DNA of 23,641 nucleotides. Source: a virus. The stretch is taken from positions 1-23,641 of IMG/VR virus record IMGVR_UViG_3300021959_000397. The stretch is one strand, 5' to 3'. Under the pieces are notes generated by a model, which did not search any database, was not told the origin of the DNA, and saw only the letters and a list, made by a program, of their open reading frames with translations. The position numbers and the translations under genes are program-made. Within the stretch, counting starts at the first letter, position 1. Each line of letters opens with the position of its first letter. This document shows positions 15,449 to 21,279 of this stretch, one piece after another.

Positions 15449-15869
15449 GCATGTGTTCCTTCAGTTCTTTATTTGTTACAAGTTTACTGAGCATATCTAT
15501 TTCATCTGCTTTCATTGCAGGATACAACTCCATCAACATCTTCTTTGCTTCATTATTGCCTTTTTCTTTCTTCTTTGGTGGTATCCACTGATGTCTGTGA
15601 TTGCCCATACCAGGTGAAATAGCAGTAGCACATAACCATTGTAGTTTAGGATGCTTGTTTATGTCAAAGAAATGTTTATTCAAACGTTCATTACAGGCTA
15701 TCAAATAGTATTCTTGAAGTTCATTAGGACCTTGCACACTTGATCCCCAACGTATCATGAGAAAGTTGGAAAACTTTTTGCGTTCTTCATCTGTCAGACT
15801 ATCGTAAAAGTCTCTGCTTTTACTGTCAAGACAACGCATCTCATTTGCTATGTTTAGTTTTTCGCTCAT
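15420..15869 (-). CDS. Conserved hypothetical protein, 149 aa
   Basis: A soluble, mostly helical protein with unknown role. Recognisable pieces are LTDEERKKFSNFLMIRWGSS, ELQEYYLIACNERLNKHFFD, HPKLQWLCATAISPGMGNHR and HQWIPPKKKEKG, a combination I recall from other marine T4-like phages, where it sits among replication genes. I chose the ATG at 15869 (MSEKLNIANEM), with weak GGAAA about 9 nt upstream. An ATG at 15839 placed right after the upstream TGA is an alternative that would remove ten residues. It overlaps the DUF2061-like gene by 29 bp and the zinc-finger gene by 29 bp. Confidence 0.75.
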   Translation of the reverse strand: MSEKLNIANEMRCLDSKSRDFYDSLTDEERKKFSNFLMIRWGSSVQGPNELQEYYLIACNERLNKHFFDINKHPKLQWLCATAISPGMGNHRHQWIPPKKKEKGNNEAKKMLMELYPAMKADEIDMLSKLVTNKELKEHMRDSGVADKK

Positions 15870-16089
15870 TGTGTTTTTTCCATATCTTGTGCAGTATGTA
15901 AAACCAAAATCCGTTGATACAAGGTTCAACTAATGCAACTGCGCCTGCTTCCCATAAACTTGAACCAGTCATCCAGTAAACAACATTCATTGCTATTATA
16001 ACATGACCAACAGTATAAATCAATGCCAATGCAATACTATCATCTACTTTTTCTTTTACAACAGTAAATATTCCTCTAGTAAATTCCAT
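15841..16089 (-). CDS. DUF2061-like small membrane protein, 82 aa
   Basis: Two hydrophobic segments are visible, IALALIYTVGHVIIAMNVVYW (about 19-39) and LWEAGAVALVEPCINGFWFY (about 45-64), followed by LHKIWKKHNERKTKHSK. The sequence TGSS...E......Y.LH.IWKK matches the DUF2061 pattern of short two-helix membrane proteins with a conserved Glu and a terminal HxxxWxK. Its function is unknown in bacteria and phages. The ATG lies 4 bp after the 166-aa gene, with GGTGA 4 nt upstream. The charged tail is probably cytoplasmic. Confidence 0.75.
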   Translation of the reverse strand: MEFTRGIFTVVKEKVDDSIALALIYTVGHVIIAMNVVYWMTGSSLWEAGAVALVEPCINGFWFYILHKIWKKHNERKTKHSK

Positions 16090-16093
16090 ACGA

Positions 16094-16594
16094 TCACCAT
16101 GCTTTGTTATAGTCTACAATTTCGCAGTTACGACTGATATCTTTTACAAAATAAACACATCTTGGATCATTTTTGTTTTCAACCGGTACTGCCAACATCT
16201 GTCCATTTTTAAGTTTAGGAACATACCAAGTTACGTCTTGATAAACATCAATTATTTCTATATCCAGATAGGTTGGTGTAAAACTTGTGTGTGGATTGAA
16301 TTGGAAAGTTTTAAAACCTCTATCATTGATACTAGTTAAAGGTAACATCTCAAGATCACCAACTTCTGGTTCACCAATCAGTACCTGCCAATCAATTGGC
16401 ATTTTCATCTGTGTTTCACCAATACGCAATACCAATGCTGGCGAGTTAAATGTTTCTAAAAATATTAATGGAATATAGATGTGATCTGGATTGGTTGGAT
16501 CACTGTTGTCAAAAATAGCAAAACGTAAGTCATCTATCTCTTCAGGCAATGTATCTAATTCAAACACAGTATTTTCTAGTGTTAGTATTCTCAT
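16094..16594 (-). CDS. Conserved marine-phage hypothetical protein, 166 aa
   Basis: No catalytic motif is seen. It is a beta-rich protein with well-kept segments (KMPIDWQVLIGEPEVGDLEM, LPLTSINDRGFKTFQFNP, DVTWYVPKLKNGQMLAVPV) that I recognise from many T4-like marine phages, so it is probably core to the group though uncharacterised. The start ATG overlaps the SGNH stop (ATGA). The bases around this start, ribosome site included, are duplicated at 17326-17357; see the repeat entries. That makes it the conserved right-hand border of a variable gene slot. Confidence 0.8.
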   Translation of the reverse strand: MRILTLENTVFELDTLPEEIDDLRFAIFDNSDPTNPDHIYIPLIFLETFNSPALVLRIGETQMKMPIDWQVLIGEPEVGDLEMLPLTSINDRGFKTFQFNPHTSFTPTYLDIEIIDVYQDVTWYVPKLKNGQMLAVPVENKNDPRCVYFVKDISRNCEIVDYNKAW

Positions 16595-16603
16595 AATGTC
16601 TCC
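16572..16603 (-). repeat. Repeat B: 5' end of the 166-aa gene
   Basis: A 32-bp segment holding the GGAGA ribosome site, the ATG and the first codons (MRILTLE) of the 166-aa gene. It matches 17326-17357 at 30 of 32 positions. This copy belongs to the intact gene. Confidence 0.85.
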
Positions 16604-17310
16604 ATCAAGTATTTTGCAAATAGTTCATGAGCTCGTGCTCCAGGGTGTCCGTGTATTCCATACAAATGTTCGTCCTTTGGTTGCAATCCTTGTTCTCGTG
16701 CAAAGGTTCCAAAACTAAATTTCCAAGGGTCTATAACTCCTTCATCCTTTAGTATTGTGTCTTGTAGACTACTAATAAAAGGACTATTGTATCCAACGTA
16801 TTCGCTACCTTCAAGTTTATCAACATTTGAAAATATCTTATACTTAATACCTTTACTACGTAACCAACCTATTAGCATAACTAAATCAGTACATAGTTCG
16901 GTCATTTGTGATTCTCGATTATAATGCATTAACCATTCCTTATAGTATTCACTAACTACTGGATCAACTTTTTCATGTATATTTGGTACTATTGAATCCA
17001 TTAGTCCATTAGTCCAAGATACGTTTTGCGTTGGCTTAATTTGATAAAAATGCCCATCGTTGTCGACTGCTGGCAAGTCTGGTCTCCATATTTCGCTGCG
17101 ACTTATAAAAGTCAATCCTATAAGAACTAATACATCATCTGCAATTTCATTTACATCACGTAACGTGGTTCTGATTATACGTCTATTGCAAGAACCAGGT
17201 ATAGCTTTATTAATTAGTTGTGCTTTAAGAGTTTTTGCAATGATTTCAGAATATACTGGATGACTCTTAGTAGGTACACCAAAACTACAACTATTTGAAT
17301 AAAGTATCAT
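16591..17310 (-). CDS. SGNH/GDSL-hydrolase-like protein, 239 aa
   Basis: The N-terminus MILYSNSCSFG fits block I of the SGNH superfamily, with the nucleophile probably Ser7 in NSCS. The C-terminus LYGIHGHPGARAHELFAKYL fits block V, which supplies the catalytic His. A strand VLVLIGLTFISRSEIW lies in between. Such phage proteins may deacetylate or cleave esters on sugars, but no substrate can be inferred. A TTG three codons upstream is possible; I chose the ATG at 17310, which has GGAAC 3-4 nt upstream and overlaps the mini-ORF stop. It is one of two cargo genes flanked by repeats A' and B. Confidence 0.72.
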   Translation of the reverse strand: MILYSNSCSFGVPTKSHPVYSEIIAKTLKAQLINKAIPGSCNRRIIRTTLRDVNEIADDVLVLIGLTFISRSEIWRPDLPAVDNDGHFYQIKPTQNVSWTNGLMDSIVPNIHEKVDPVVSEYYKEWLMHYNRESQMTELCTDLVMLIGWLRSKGIKYKIFSNVDKLEGSEYVGYNSPFISSLQDTILKDEGVIDPWKFSFGTFAREQGLQPKDEHLYGIHGHPGARAHELFAKYLMETL

Positions 17311-17348
17311 TTGTTCCAATCCAGTTTTTCTAGTGTCAGTATTCTCAT
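17307..17348 (-). other. 13-codon chimeric ORF at a recombination scar
   Basis: MRILTLEKLDWNK followed by TGA, with its own GGAGA ribosome site and an ATGA overlap into the SGNH gene. The first half copies the start of the 166-aa gene (MRILTLE), and the second half copies the end of UvsW (EKLEWN). It may be translated as a coupling peptide for the SGNH gene, but its makeup shows it arose by joining two distant sequences. Confidence 0.8.
17308..17332 (-). repeat. Repeat A': copy of the uvsW 3' end
   Basis: 25 bp matching 17951-17975 at 23 positions. It ends at the ATG of the SGNH gene just as the other copy ends at the ATG of the methyltransferase gene. It overlaps repeat B' by the shared TAGAAAA. 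Confidence 0.85.
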
Positions 17349-17357
17349 AATTTCTCC
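17326..17357 (-). repeat. Repeat B': copy of the 166-aa gene 5' end
   Basis: 32 bp, 30 identical to 16572-16603, placed just after the methyltransferase gene stop (17360). It carries a ribosome site and an ATG but runs into repeat A' instead of the rest of the 166-aa gene. Confidence 0.85.
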
Positions 17358-17359
17358 AA

Positions 17360-17953
17360 TTATTTTATCTTGTGTCTTTTCATTATTACGCCGTATTCAA
17401 AAAAGTCTTGTCGGACTATTTCAAACCCTTGTGCTAAAAGCCAAATAACATTTGCTCCACATTTTCCTACCCAACAGTCATTCAAGGTATGAGTATCATC
17501 AAACACGACTACTGCATCGTCAGTAAGATAAGGAAATATAGCAATCATTTGTTTCATGTGTTCTACCTGGCAGGTTTGATTTGCCAATGGTATGCCTAGT
17601 TCTTCTCTATAGAAACGTCTTTGTTTTATATCACTATCATCTAATATAAGGTCGATATCCCATATATAATCAAAATTGTCTAGATATAGACAACTAATTT
17701 TTTTATCTAATTTTGGCAATTGATTCACGCACCAATCACTGCCCCATCCAATATGCCATGTTGCTGGTAGATCTGGAAGACGTCTTTTTGGTTCATCAAT
17801 AATATCTACAGTGTGCATTTCAGCACCATGCTTTTGTGCTAATCGTGAAAAGTATTCTGTACTGCCTTCGTGTCTATCACTGCCTATTTCTAAAAACATT
17901 GTGTTATTTGTTTCACCTAAGTACTGTTCCGTATGTTTAAATGCGTCGCCCAT
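17360..17953 (-). CDS. Class I SAM-dependent methyltransferase-like protein, 197 aa
   Basis: MFLEIGSDRHEGSTEYFSRL (19-38) fits motif I of Rossmann methyltransferases. It is followed by an acidic residue at the end of strand 2 (HTVDI, D50), a CLYLDNFDY strand and VVVFDDTHTLNDCW in the motif IV region. The type recalls the Methyltransf_24 group, often found beside sugar genes; substrate unknown. The ATG at 17953 overlaps the uvsW TAA (TAATG) and has GGAG and GGAA upstream. A GTG three codons earlier is less likely. It is flanked by repeats A and B', marking it as cargo inserted between uvsW and the 166-aa gene. Confidence 0.72.
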   Translation of the reverse strand: MGDAFKHTEQYLGETNNTMFLEIGSDRHEGSTEYFSRLAQKHGAEMHTVDIIDEPKRRLPDLPATWHIGWGSDWCVNQLPKLDKKISCLYLDNFDYIWDIDLILDDSDIKQRRFYREELGIPLANQTCQVEHMKQMIAIFPYLTDDAVVVFDDTHTLNDCWVGKCGANVIWLLAQGFEIVRQDFFEYGVIMKRHKIK

Positions 17954-17975
17954 TAGTTCCACTCCAGTTTTTCTA
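17951..17975 (-). repeat. Repeat A: uvsW 3' end and next start codon
   Basis: The last codons of uvsW (EKLEWN), its TAA and the overlapping ATG. 23 of 25 bases recur at 17308-17332. Confidence 0.85.
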
Positions 17976-19413
17976 CACTGTACGGATAGTTCGCTTCTCT
18001 ATAGAATGCTTTACGTTTGGTTAGATGTCTTTTTGCAAATCTGCAAGTAGATGTTATGTCCCAGATTTGGACGTGGTCTTTGTCTTCCGCTTTACGAATA
18101 CCCCTGCCAATACTTTGTATAACCCGTACAAAACTTTTACCAGGCTCAAGAAGGACAAGATTGAAGATACGTGGCAGATTAATGCCCACGGCCGCGACAC
18201 CATATGTAGCAATAATAATTTTACCTGTCGCAGTAGCCACTTCATCGTACTCATCCTGTCTTGCTTTTGCTTTGGTTGCACCACTTACAAATACTGCATC
18301 ATCGCCCATTCTGTTTAGTAACTCTGTGCCAGCACTTATTCTATCAACCAATACCAATGTGTTACCAGTTTTATTTACTTCAATAACCAAGCCTGCAATG
18401 GTATCAAGTCTGCCTTTTTCTTCAAATAGATACTTTAATTCACTCTGATAGTTTGTAAATTCAGCATGATCAATTAACTGTACAACATTTACGTGACAGT
18501 TTGCAAGTACACCTTTTTCCTGTAGCTCACTTGCAGCAAGTTGATTTATCACTGGCCCTAAACTACAATGCAATGCTTGAAACTCATATGGCTCTTTTGG
18601 CACTGTTCCTGTTAGTCCCCAACGCAATGGTACACGTGCCATTACTCCAGTGAGCAATGTTTTAAGTGCATCTGCTTTAGCCATATGTACTTCATCAACT
18701 ATCACTGCAACTACGTCTTCTAAAAACTCATGTATTGTAATATCAACTGTTTGGTTCTTTGTGTTCTTTAGCAACACATTTAGACTTTGCCATGTGCATA
18801 TTGTATGCTTATGCCCAAACTCTTTTCTATCACCATAGAATACGCCAACATCAAGTTGCATGTTTGAATAGTCTGCTTCTGTTTGTGTAACCAAACTTTT
18901 ATTAGGAACTATTACAATACTACGTCCATAGTTTTCTACACGTTCACTTAGACTTGCAGTCATAATTGTTTTACCAGCACCAGTTGCTACTTCTTGTATG
19001 CACTGTGGATTTTTTAAGAAACTGTTTATGATCTCTACTTGATAATCACGCATCTTAATAGGAGTGCCAGAGGCAGGATGATTCTTCGGCCACATAATGT
19101 CACTGTAAGTATCTTCTGCCACTGGATCAAACTTGAATACTGTTTGGTATTCTCTGTTGTCTTGTATGTCAACATCGTAGTTGAAGTCTTCTAATATAGG
19201 AAGTATATCTGGTAACAAGTTTAAGTATGTGCTACCGCCCATTTGAAAGTATGCAACCTTACCATCCCAACGTCCTAGTCGTACTGCTGGCAAGTATCTT
19301 GCATGCGGTACATCATACTTGAAAGTGTTCACGAGTTTCTTACGAACATCAAGCTCTAGTCCTGATATCTTAAGATTTACTTCATCATTTATTATTAGTG
19401 TTGCCGTTCTCAT
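17953..19413 (-). CDS. uvsW: UvsW-type SF2 DNA helicase
   Basis: The 486 residues are close to T4 UvsW (about 500). The N-terminal substrate-recognition region includes YLPAVRLGRWDGKVAYF (40-56). The SF2 core has a Q-like MRDYQ (121-125), Walker A ATGAGKT (143-149), IVIVPNKSLVTQ, DEVH box (240-243), GLTGT, LVLVDRISAGTELL, and motif VI QSIGRGIRK near 440. UvsW unwinds branched DNA and R-loops and drives the change from origin- to recombination-dependent replication in T4. No ribosome site precedes the ATG; a promoter ends 6 nt before it, so a leaderless mRNA is predicted. Downstream genes follow with 1-bp overlap. Confidence 0.93.
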   Translation of the reverse strand: MRTATLIINDEVNLKISGLELDVRKKLVNTFKYDVPHARYLPAVRLGRWDGKVAYFQMGGSTYLNLLPDILPILEDFNYDVDIQDNREYQTVFKFDPVAEDTYSDIMWPKNHPASGTPIKMRDYQVEIINSFLKNPQCIQEVATGAGKTIMTASLSERVENYGRSIVIVPNKSLVTQTEADYSNMQLDVGVFYGDRKEFGHKHTICTWQSLNVLLKNTKNQTVDITIHEFLEDVVAVIVDEVHMAKADALKTLLTGVMARVPLRWGLTGTVPKEPYEFQALHCSLGPVINQLAASELQEKGVLANCHVNVVQLIDHAEFTNYQSELKYLFEEKGRLDTIAGLVIEVNKTGNTLVLVDRISAGTELLNRMGDDAVFVSGATKAKARQDEYDEVATATGKIIIATYGVAAVGINLPRIFNLVLLEPGKSFVRVIQSIGRGIRKAEDKDHVQIWDITSTCRFAKRHLTKRKAFYREANYPYSVEKLEWN

Positions 19414-19419
19414 AATATT

Positions 19420-19447
19420 ATTATATACACTTTTTGTAATTAGTCAA
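19420..19447 (-). promoter_or_regulatory. Early sigma70-type promoter of uvsW
   Basis: Minus strand: TTGACT (19442-19447), 16 bp, TATAAT (19420-19425), then six bases to the A of the uvsW ATG. Both boxes are near-consensus, so this is the best-looking sigma70 promoter of the window, and it puts the transcription start at the initiation codon. Confidence 0.7.
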
Positions 19448-19452
19448 GGAAA

Positions 19453-19481
19453 GTGGGCAACATTTTTACAACATTGCCCAC
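19453..19481 (-). terminator. Hairpin between AAA+ gene and uvsW promoter
   Basis: GTGGGCAA and TTGCCCAC form an 8-bp perfect stem with a 13-nt loop. On the minus strand only TTTCCTT follows, so it is a weak intrinsic terminator or an mRNA 3'-end stabilising hairpin for the AAA+ transcript. The rest of the 109-bp gap holds the uvsW promoter. Confidence 0.45.
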
Positions 19482-19522
19482 CTGTGGTTGTCCAGGAGCT
19501 AGATCTGATATGACAACCTATT

Positions 19523-20335
19523 CTATCTGCGTTTCATCACAGTGTTTTCTGCTAACTGTTTCCAGTTAGGACTTACCTTTGTAAGATCTGCTATCTTCAA
19601 CGCCATTCTCAAACTGACTTCTCTTAATTTATCCTTAACAGTATCCATGAAAGCAATTACTTCGCCTTCCATTTCTTTACTAAGATCATAATCCTTAAAC
19701 AGTTCGCCTGTAGCAACAATCTGTTTAATACGTAAGAACTTGTCTCTCATAGTATCAAGTGTAAGATCCAAGTAATGACATCTTGATTGTAATGCATCTA
19801 AATGATCTTGTAGTTTTTTACTTCTAACGTTCTCAAATTTTACATTAGTAATAAAAATTACACCGCCTTTGAATTCAAACTTGTCTGGAATACCTTCTGA
19901 TCTAAGTTTGTTACTATCTGCATTCCAATGTAGCACACGTTTCTTACCTGAATCAAGTGCAGCCTTAAGTATATTAAGACTAAGTTCGTCCATAAGCACA
20001 CTGTCACAGTCATCAAATACTAACACATGGTTAGCATCTGCATGTCTGTATAATGTAGCATATAGTCCTAGTGCAGTCATTGCACCTTTTACGACTTCAT
20101 ACTTGATTGGTCTACCAGCAATGCTATCCATCATTGATGCTTTGTCTAATTCTTTTTCAACTCCATAACTCTTTCCGACTCCTGGAGGTCCAGTAACAAT
20201 CATAGCTCTAACATCACCAGCAATAACTGCTTTGGTCATATCATGTAGTATATCAAAACGTGTAGCAATACGGTCCATAACCTGCTGATCAGTTTCAAAA
20301 TTAATAGTTTTGGAATCTTGTTTTTTCATTTGCAT
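19523..20335 (-). CDS. AAA+ family ATPase, 270 aa
   Basis: Walker A GPPGVGKS (49-56), Walker B HVLVFDDCDS (103-112), and sensor-1 strand GGVIFITN followed by an arginine-containing RCHYLDLTLDT. The C-terminal lid is helical (LREVSLRMALKIADL). It resembles AAA+ ATPases I recall from T4-like marine phages rather than clamp loader gp44, since the usual SRC-type Arg finger context and gp62 partner are not evident. A role in replication or remodelling is possible but not shown. Start: ATG at 20335, with AGGAG 7 nt upstream; an upstream TTG at 20353 has no such support. Confidence 0.82.
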   Translation of the reverse strand: MQMKKQDSKTINFETDQQVMDRIATRFDILHDMTKAVIAGDVRAMIVTGPPGVGKSYGVEKELDKASMMDSIAGRPIKYEVVKGAMTALGLYATLYRHADANHVLVFDDCDSVLMDELSLNILKAALDSGKKRVLHWNADSNKLRSEGIPDKFEFKGGVIFITNVKFENVRSKKLQDHLDALQSRCHYLDLTLDTMRDKFLRIKQIVATGELFKDYDLSKEMEGEVIAFMDTVKDKLREVSLRMALKIADLTKVSPNWKQLAENTVMKRR

Positions 20336-20386
20336 TCTAGCTCTCCTATGCAATGTTGTTTTCTAACTGTATAAACAGCTTAACAC

Positions 20387-20416
20387 ATTATACGTATATG
20401 TCAACCTATTTCTTAA
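20387..20416 (-). promoter_or_regulatory. Possible early promoter of the AAA+ gene
   Basis: The minus strand has a perfect TATAAT (20387-20392), with TTAAGA 18 bp upstream (20411-20416). A consensus TTGACA (20399-20404) also lies here but has only a poor -10 (TAAGCT) at suitable distance. Either arrangement would start within 60 nt of the ATG at 20335. The TAG stop of the 40-aa gene sits inside the element. Confidence 0.4.
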
Positions 20417-20528
20417 GTTTTTTTGATGGTTTATAGTCTTTGCCAGCAACTTTTTTTTGCATTTCGTCTCTGCCTTCAACGTATGTATCAACTATTTCTT
20501 GCCACTGTTGTTTAATCCATTTTAACAT
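20406..20528 (-). CDS. Tiny basic protein, 40 aa
   Basis: MLKWIKQQWQEIVDTYVEGR, then DEMQKKVAGKDYKPSKKLKK and TAG. An amphipathic Trp-rich helix is followed by a basic tail; function unknown. The ATG lies 6 bp after the stop of the 53-aa gene, with TAGGT about 5 nt upstream. The tail segment VAGKDYKP nearly repeats one in the 335-aa virion-type protein. Evidence for translation is gene spacing, ribosome site and the shared motif. Confidence 0.6.
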   Translation of the reverse strand: MLKWIKQQWQEIVDTYVEGRDEMQKKVAGKDYKPSKKLKK

Positions 20529-20534
20529 TGATAC

Positions 20535-20696
20535 CTAACCTGTTTTCTTTTGAATCTCTGACATTTTTCCTGATCTAGTTTGCAGACCCATTTTGATATA
20601 CTCATTACGAACAGCAATACACTCAGACGCAGTAAGACATTCCCAAATTTCAAAGTCACCTGTTTCGGCACTTTCACCTAGTACATAATACTTCAT
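20535..20696 (-). CDS. Tiny hypothetical protein, 53 aa
   Basis: MKYYVLGESAETGDFEIWEC, LTASECIAVRNEYIKMG, QTRSGKMSEIQKKTG. A short beta-alpha protein of unknown function; the start looks like a strand-turn-strand followed by one helix. Its ATG overlaps the TAA of the 63-aa gene (TAATG), which supports coupled translation. Confidence 0.65.
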   Translation of the reverse strand: MKYYVLGESAETGDFEIWECLTASECIAVRNEYIKMGLQTRSGKMSEIQKKTG

Positions 20697-20887
20697 TATT
20701 TGTCTTCCTTTTTCTTCTTACTACGTTGCCAAGGATTTGTTAATGCGCCTTCTGTTCTTGCATTAGCAACACAGACTGTAACCTTTCCACCTTTTGCAAA
20801 GTACTCGTCATAAGCCTGTTGCAATTCTGGGTCTTTACTTGTTCTTGGTGTAAAGTCTATTTCTTTAATTGTAGATTCGTCTGACAT
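20696..20887 (-). CDS. Small hypothetical protein, 63 aa
   Basis: MSDESTIKEIDFTPRTSKDP, then QQAYDEYFAKGGKVTVCVAN and a basic end (QRSKKKKEDK). A helix and strand in the middle and a lysine-rich tail are all that can be seen. AGGAG is 5 nt before the ATG. It is first in a run of three tiny genes behind the early promoter at 21097-21124 and a long structured leader, so it is probably an early host-interaction or regulatory protein (inference). Confidence 0.72.
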   Translation of the reverse strand: MSDESTIKEIDFTPRTSKDPELQQAYDEYFAKGGKVTVCVANARTEGALTNPWQRSKKKKEDK

Positions 20888-21090
20888 ATTTGCTCCTGTT
20901 ATAAAACTTGATCTTTTTACAATCAGTACAGATGATCAATCTGTACCGGGTAGTTTTTAGTTGTAGTGTTATGGTTCCTTGAGTCCTACCTGACTTGTAA
21001 ACCTCTGTAGTTGTCGAGCACCGCTCTCCCTTAATCAACTACTTACACTTTACTGCTGGCTATGTCATATTGTTTCCTTTTCCTTACTAT
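20888..21090 (-). promoter_or_regulatory. Structured 5' leader RNA of the tiny-gene operon
   Basis: About 200 nt without a plausible gene separate the early promoter from the 63-aa gene. Read on the minus strand, GTAGTTG (21036-21042) pairs with CAACTAC (21007-21013), enclosing a small GAGC/GCTC hairpin. Closer to the gene, GTACAGAT...ATCTGTAC (20926-20946) is a perfect 8-bp hairpin with loop TGATC. That loop is complementary to a GATCA just downstream, so a pseudoknot before the ribosome site is possible. I do not recognise a known riboswitch. Confidence 0.5.
20926..20946 (-). repeat. Perfect 8-bp inverted repeat in the leader
   Basis: GTACAGAT and ATCTGTAC separated by five bases. No T-run follows on the minus strand; on the plus strand TTTTT comes only after 8 nt. 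It is more likely a regulatory hairpin than a terminator. Confidence 0.6.
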
Positions 21091-21096
21091 GCTGTT

Positions 21097-21124
21097 ATAA
21101 TAACACAGTTTAAGGTTAAGTCAA
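21097..21124 (-). promoter_or_regulatory. Early sigma70-type promoter of the tiny-gene operon
   Basis: Minus strand: TTGACT (21119-21124), 16 bp, TATTAT (21097-21102). The -35 box and spacing equal those of the uvsW promoter. Start near 21090, giving an unusually long leader of about 200 nt. Confidence 0.6.
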
Positions 21125-21146
21125 CCTTTTTATTTGTTTTGGCCAT

Positions 21147-21173
21147 AAAAAAATCGCCCAACTAGTGGACGAT
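21147..21173 (-). terminator. Strong rho-independent terminator
   Basis: Minus strand: ATCGTCC (21167-21173), loop of seven, GGGCGAT (21153-21159) with one G-T pair, then six further T. It ends the late transcript containing the 194-aa gene and the candidate small RNA, just upstream of the next promoter. Confidence 0.85.
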
Positions 21174-21243
21174 CTGATTAAAACCGCTTAGTAACTAAGC
21201 GAACATGTTGGCGCCTTCTCCCAACTTGCGAATTCTTTTTGTT
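21147..21243 (-). ncRNA. Candidate late noncoding RNA, about 95 nt
   Basis: Framed by an exact late promoter (21249-21256) and a strong terminator (21147-21173), with no ORF of useful length between. Three hairpins follow in order: GTTGG/CCAAC (21221-21225 with 21207-21211), CGCTTAG/CTAAGCG (21195-21201 with 21185-21191), and the terminator stem. A GGGAGAAGG purine stretch lies in and beside the first loop and precedes an ATG that opens a three-codon frame (MFA). It could act as a small RNA or be the 3' end of the 194-aa gene mRNA. Confidence 0.5.
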
Positions 21244-21248
21244 ACTTT

Positions 21249-21256
21249 TATTTATA
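21249..21256 (-). promoter_or_regulatory. T4-type late promoter TATAAATA before the ncRNA
   Basis: An exact TATAAATA on the minus strand, 24 bp after the stop of the 194-aa gene. Nothing coding lies between it and the terminator, so its product would be a short RNA starting near 21243. Confidence 0.6.
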
Positions 21257-21279
21257 CTAATAAAAAGACGACTATGTTT

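Noticed and set aside
16014-16021. TATAAATC on the plus strand inside the DUF2061-like gene
   Set aside because: Same reason: within a minus-strand gene and not followed by a plus-strand gene.
17811-18448. Several plus-strand frames of 79-143 aa opposite uvsW and the methyltransferase
   Set aside because: Their Ser/Leu/Thr/Cys-rich composition mirrors the helicase coding strand, and no promoter or ribosome site accompanies them.
17953-19413. uvsW start duplicated as the start of the 166-aa gene (MRTATLI versus MRILTLE)
   Set aside because: The likeness is short (about 19 of 25 bases) and the proteins diverge at once; chance or shared initiation-region bias is enough to explain it.
19523-20335. 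Clamp loader large subunit gp44
   Set aside because: It is an AAA+ protein of near-suitable size, but the clamp-loader SRC motif is not evident and no gp62-like or clamp gene is adjacent, so only a general AAA+ call is made.
20955-21010. Possible glutamine riboswitch, because of AAGGAAC near the leader middle
   Set aside because: The conserved GGAAGUA joining region and the P1/P3 arrangement of glnA or downstream-peptide RNAs are not present.
21001-21060. tRNA-like piece (GGGAGAGC followed by a stem) on the minus strand
   Set aside because: No acceptor stem, D-stem partner or T-loop GTTCGA fits; the bases are better explained by the GTAGTTG/CAACTAC stem of the leader.
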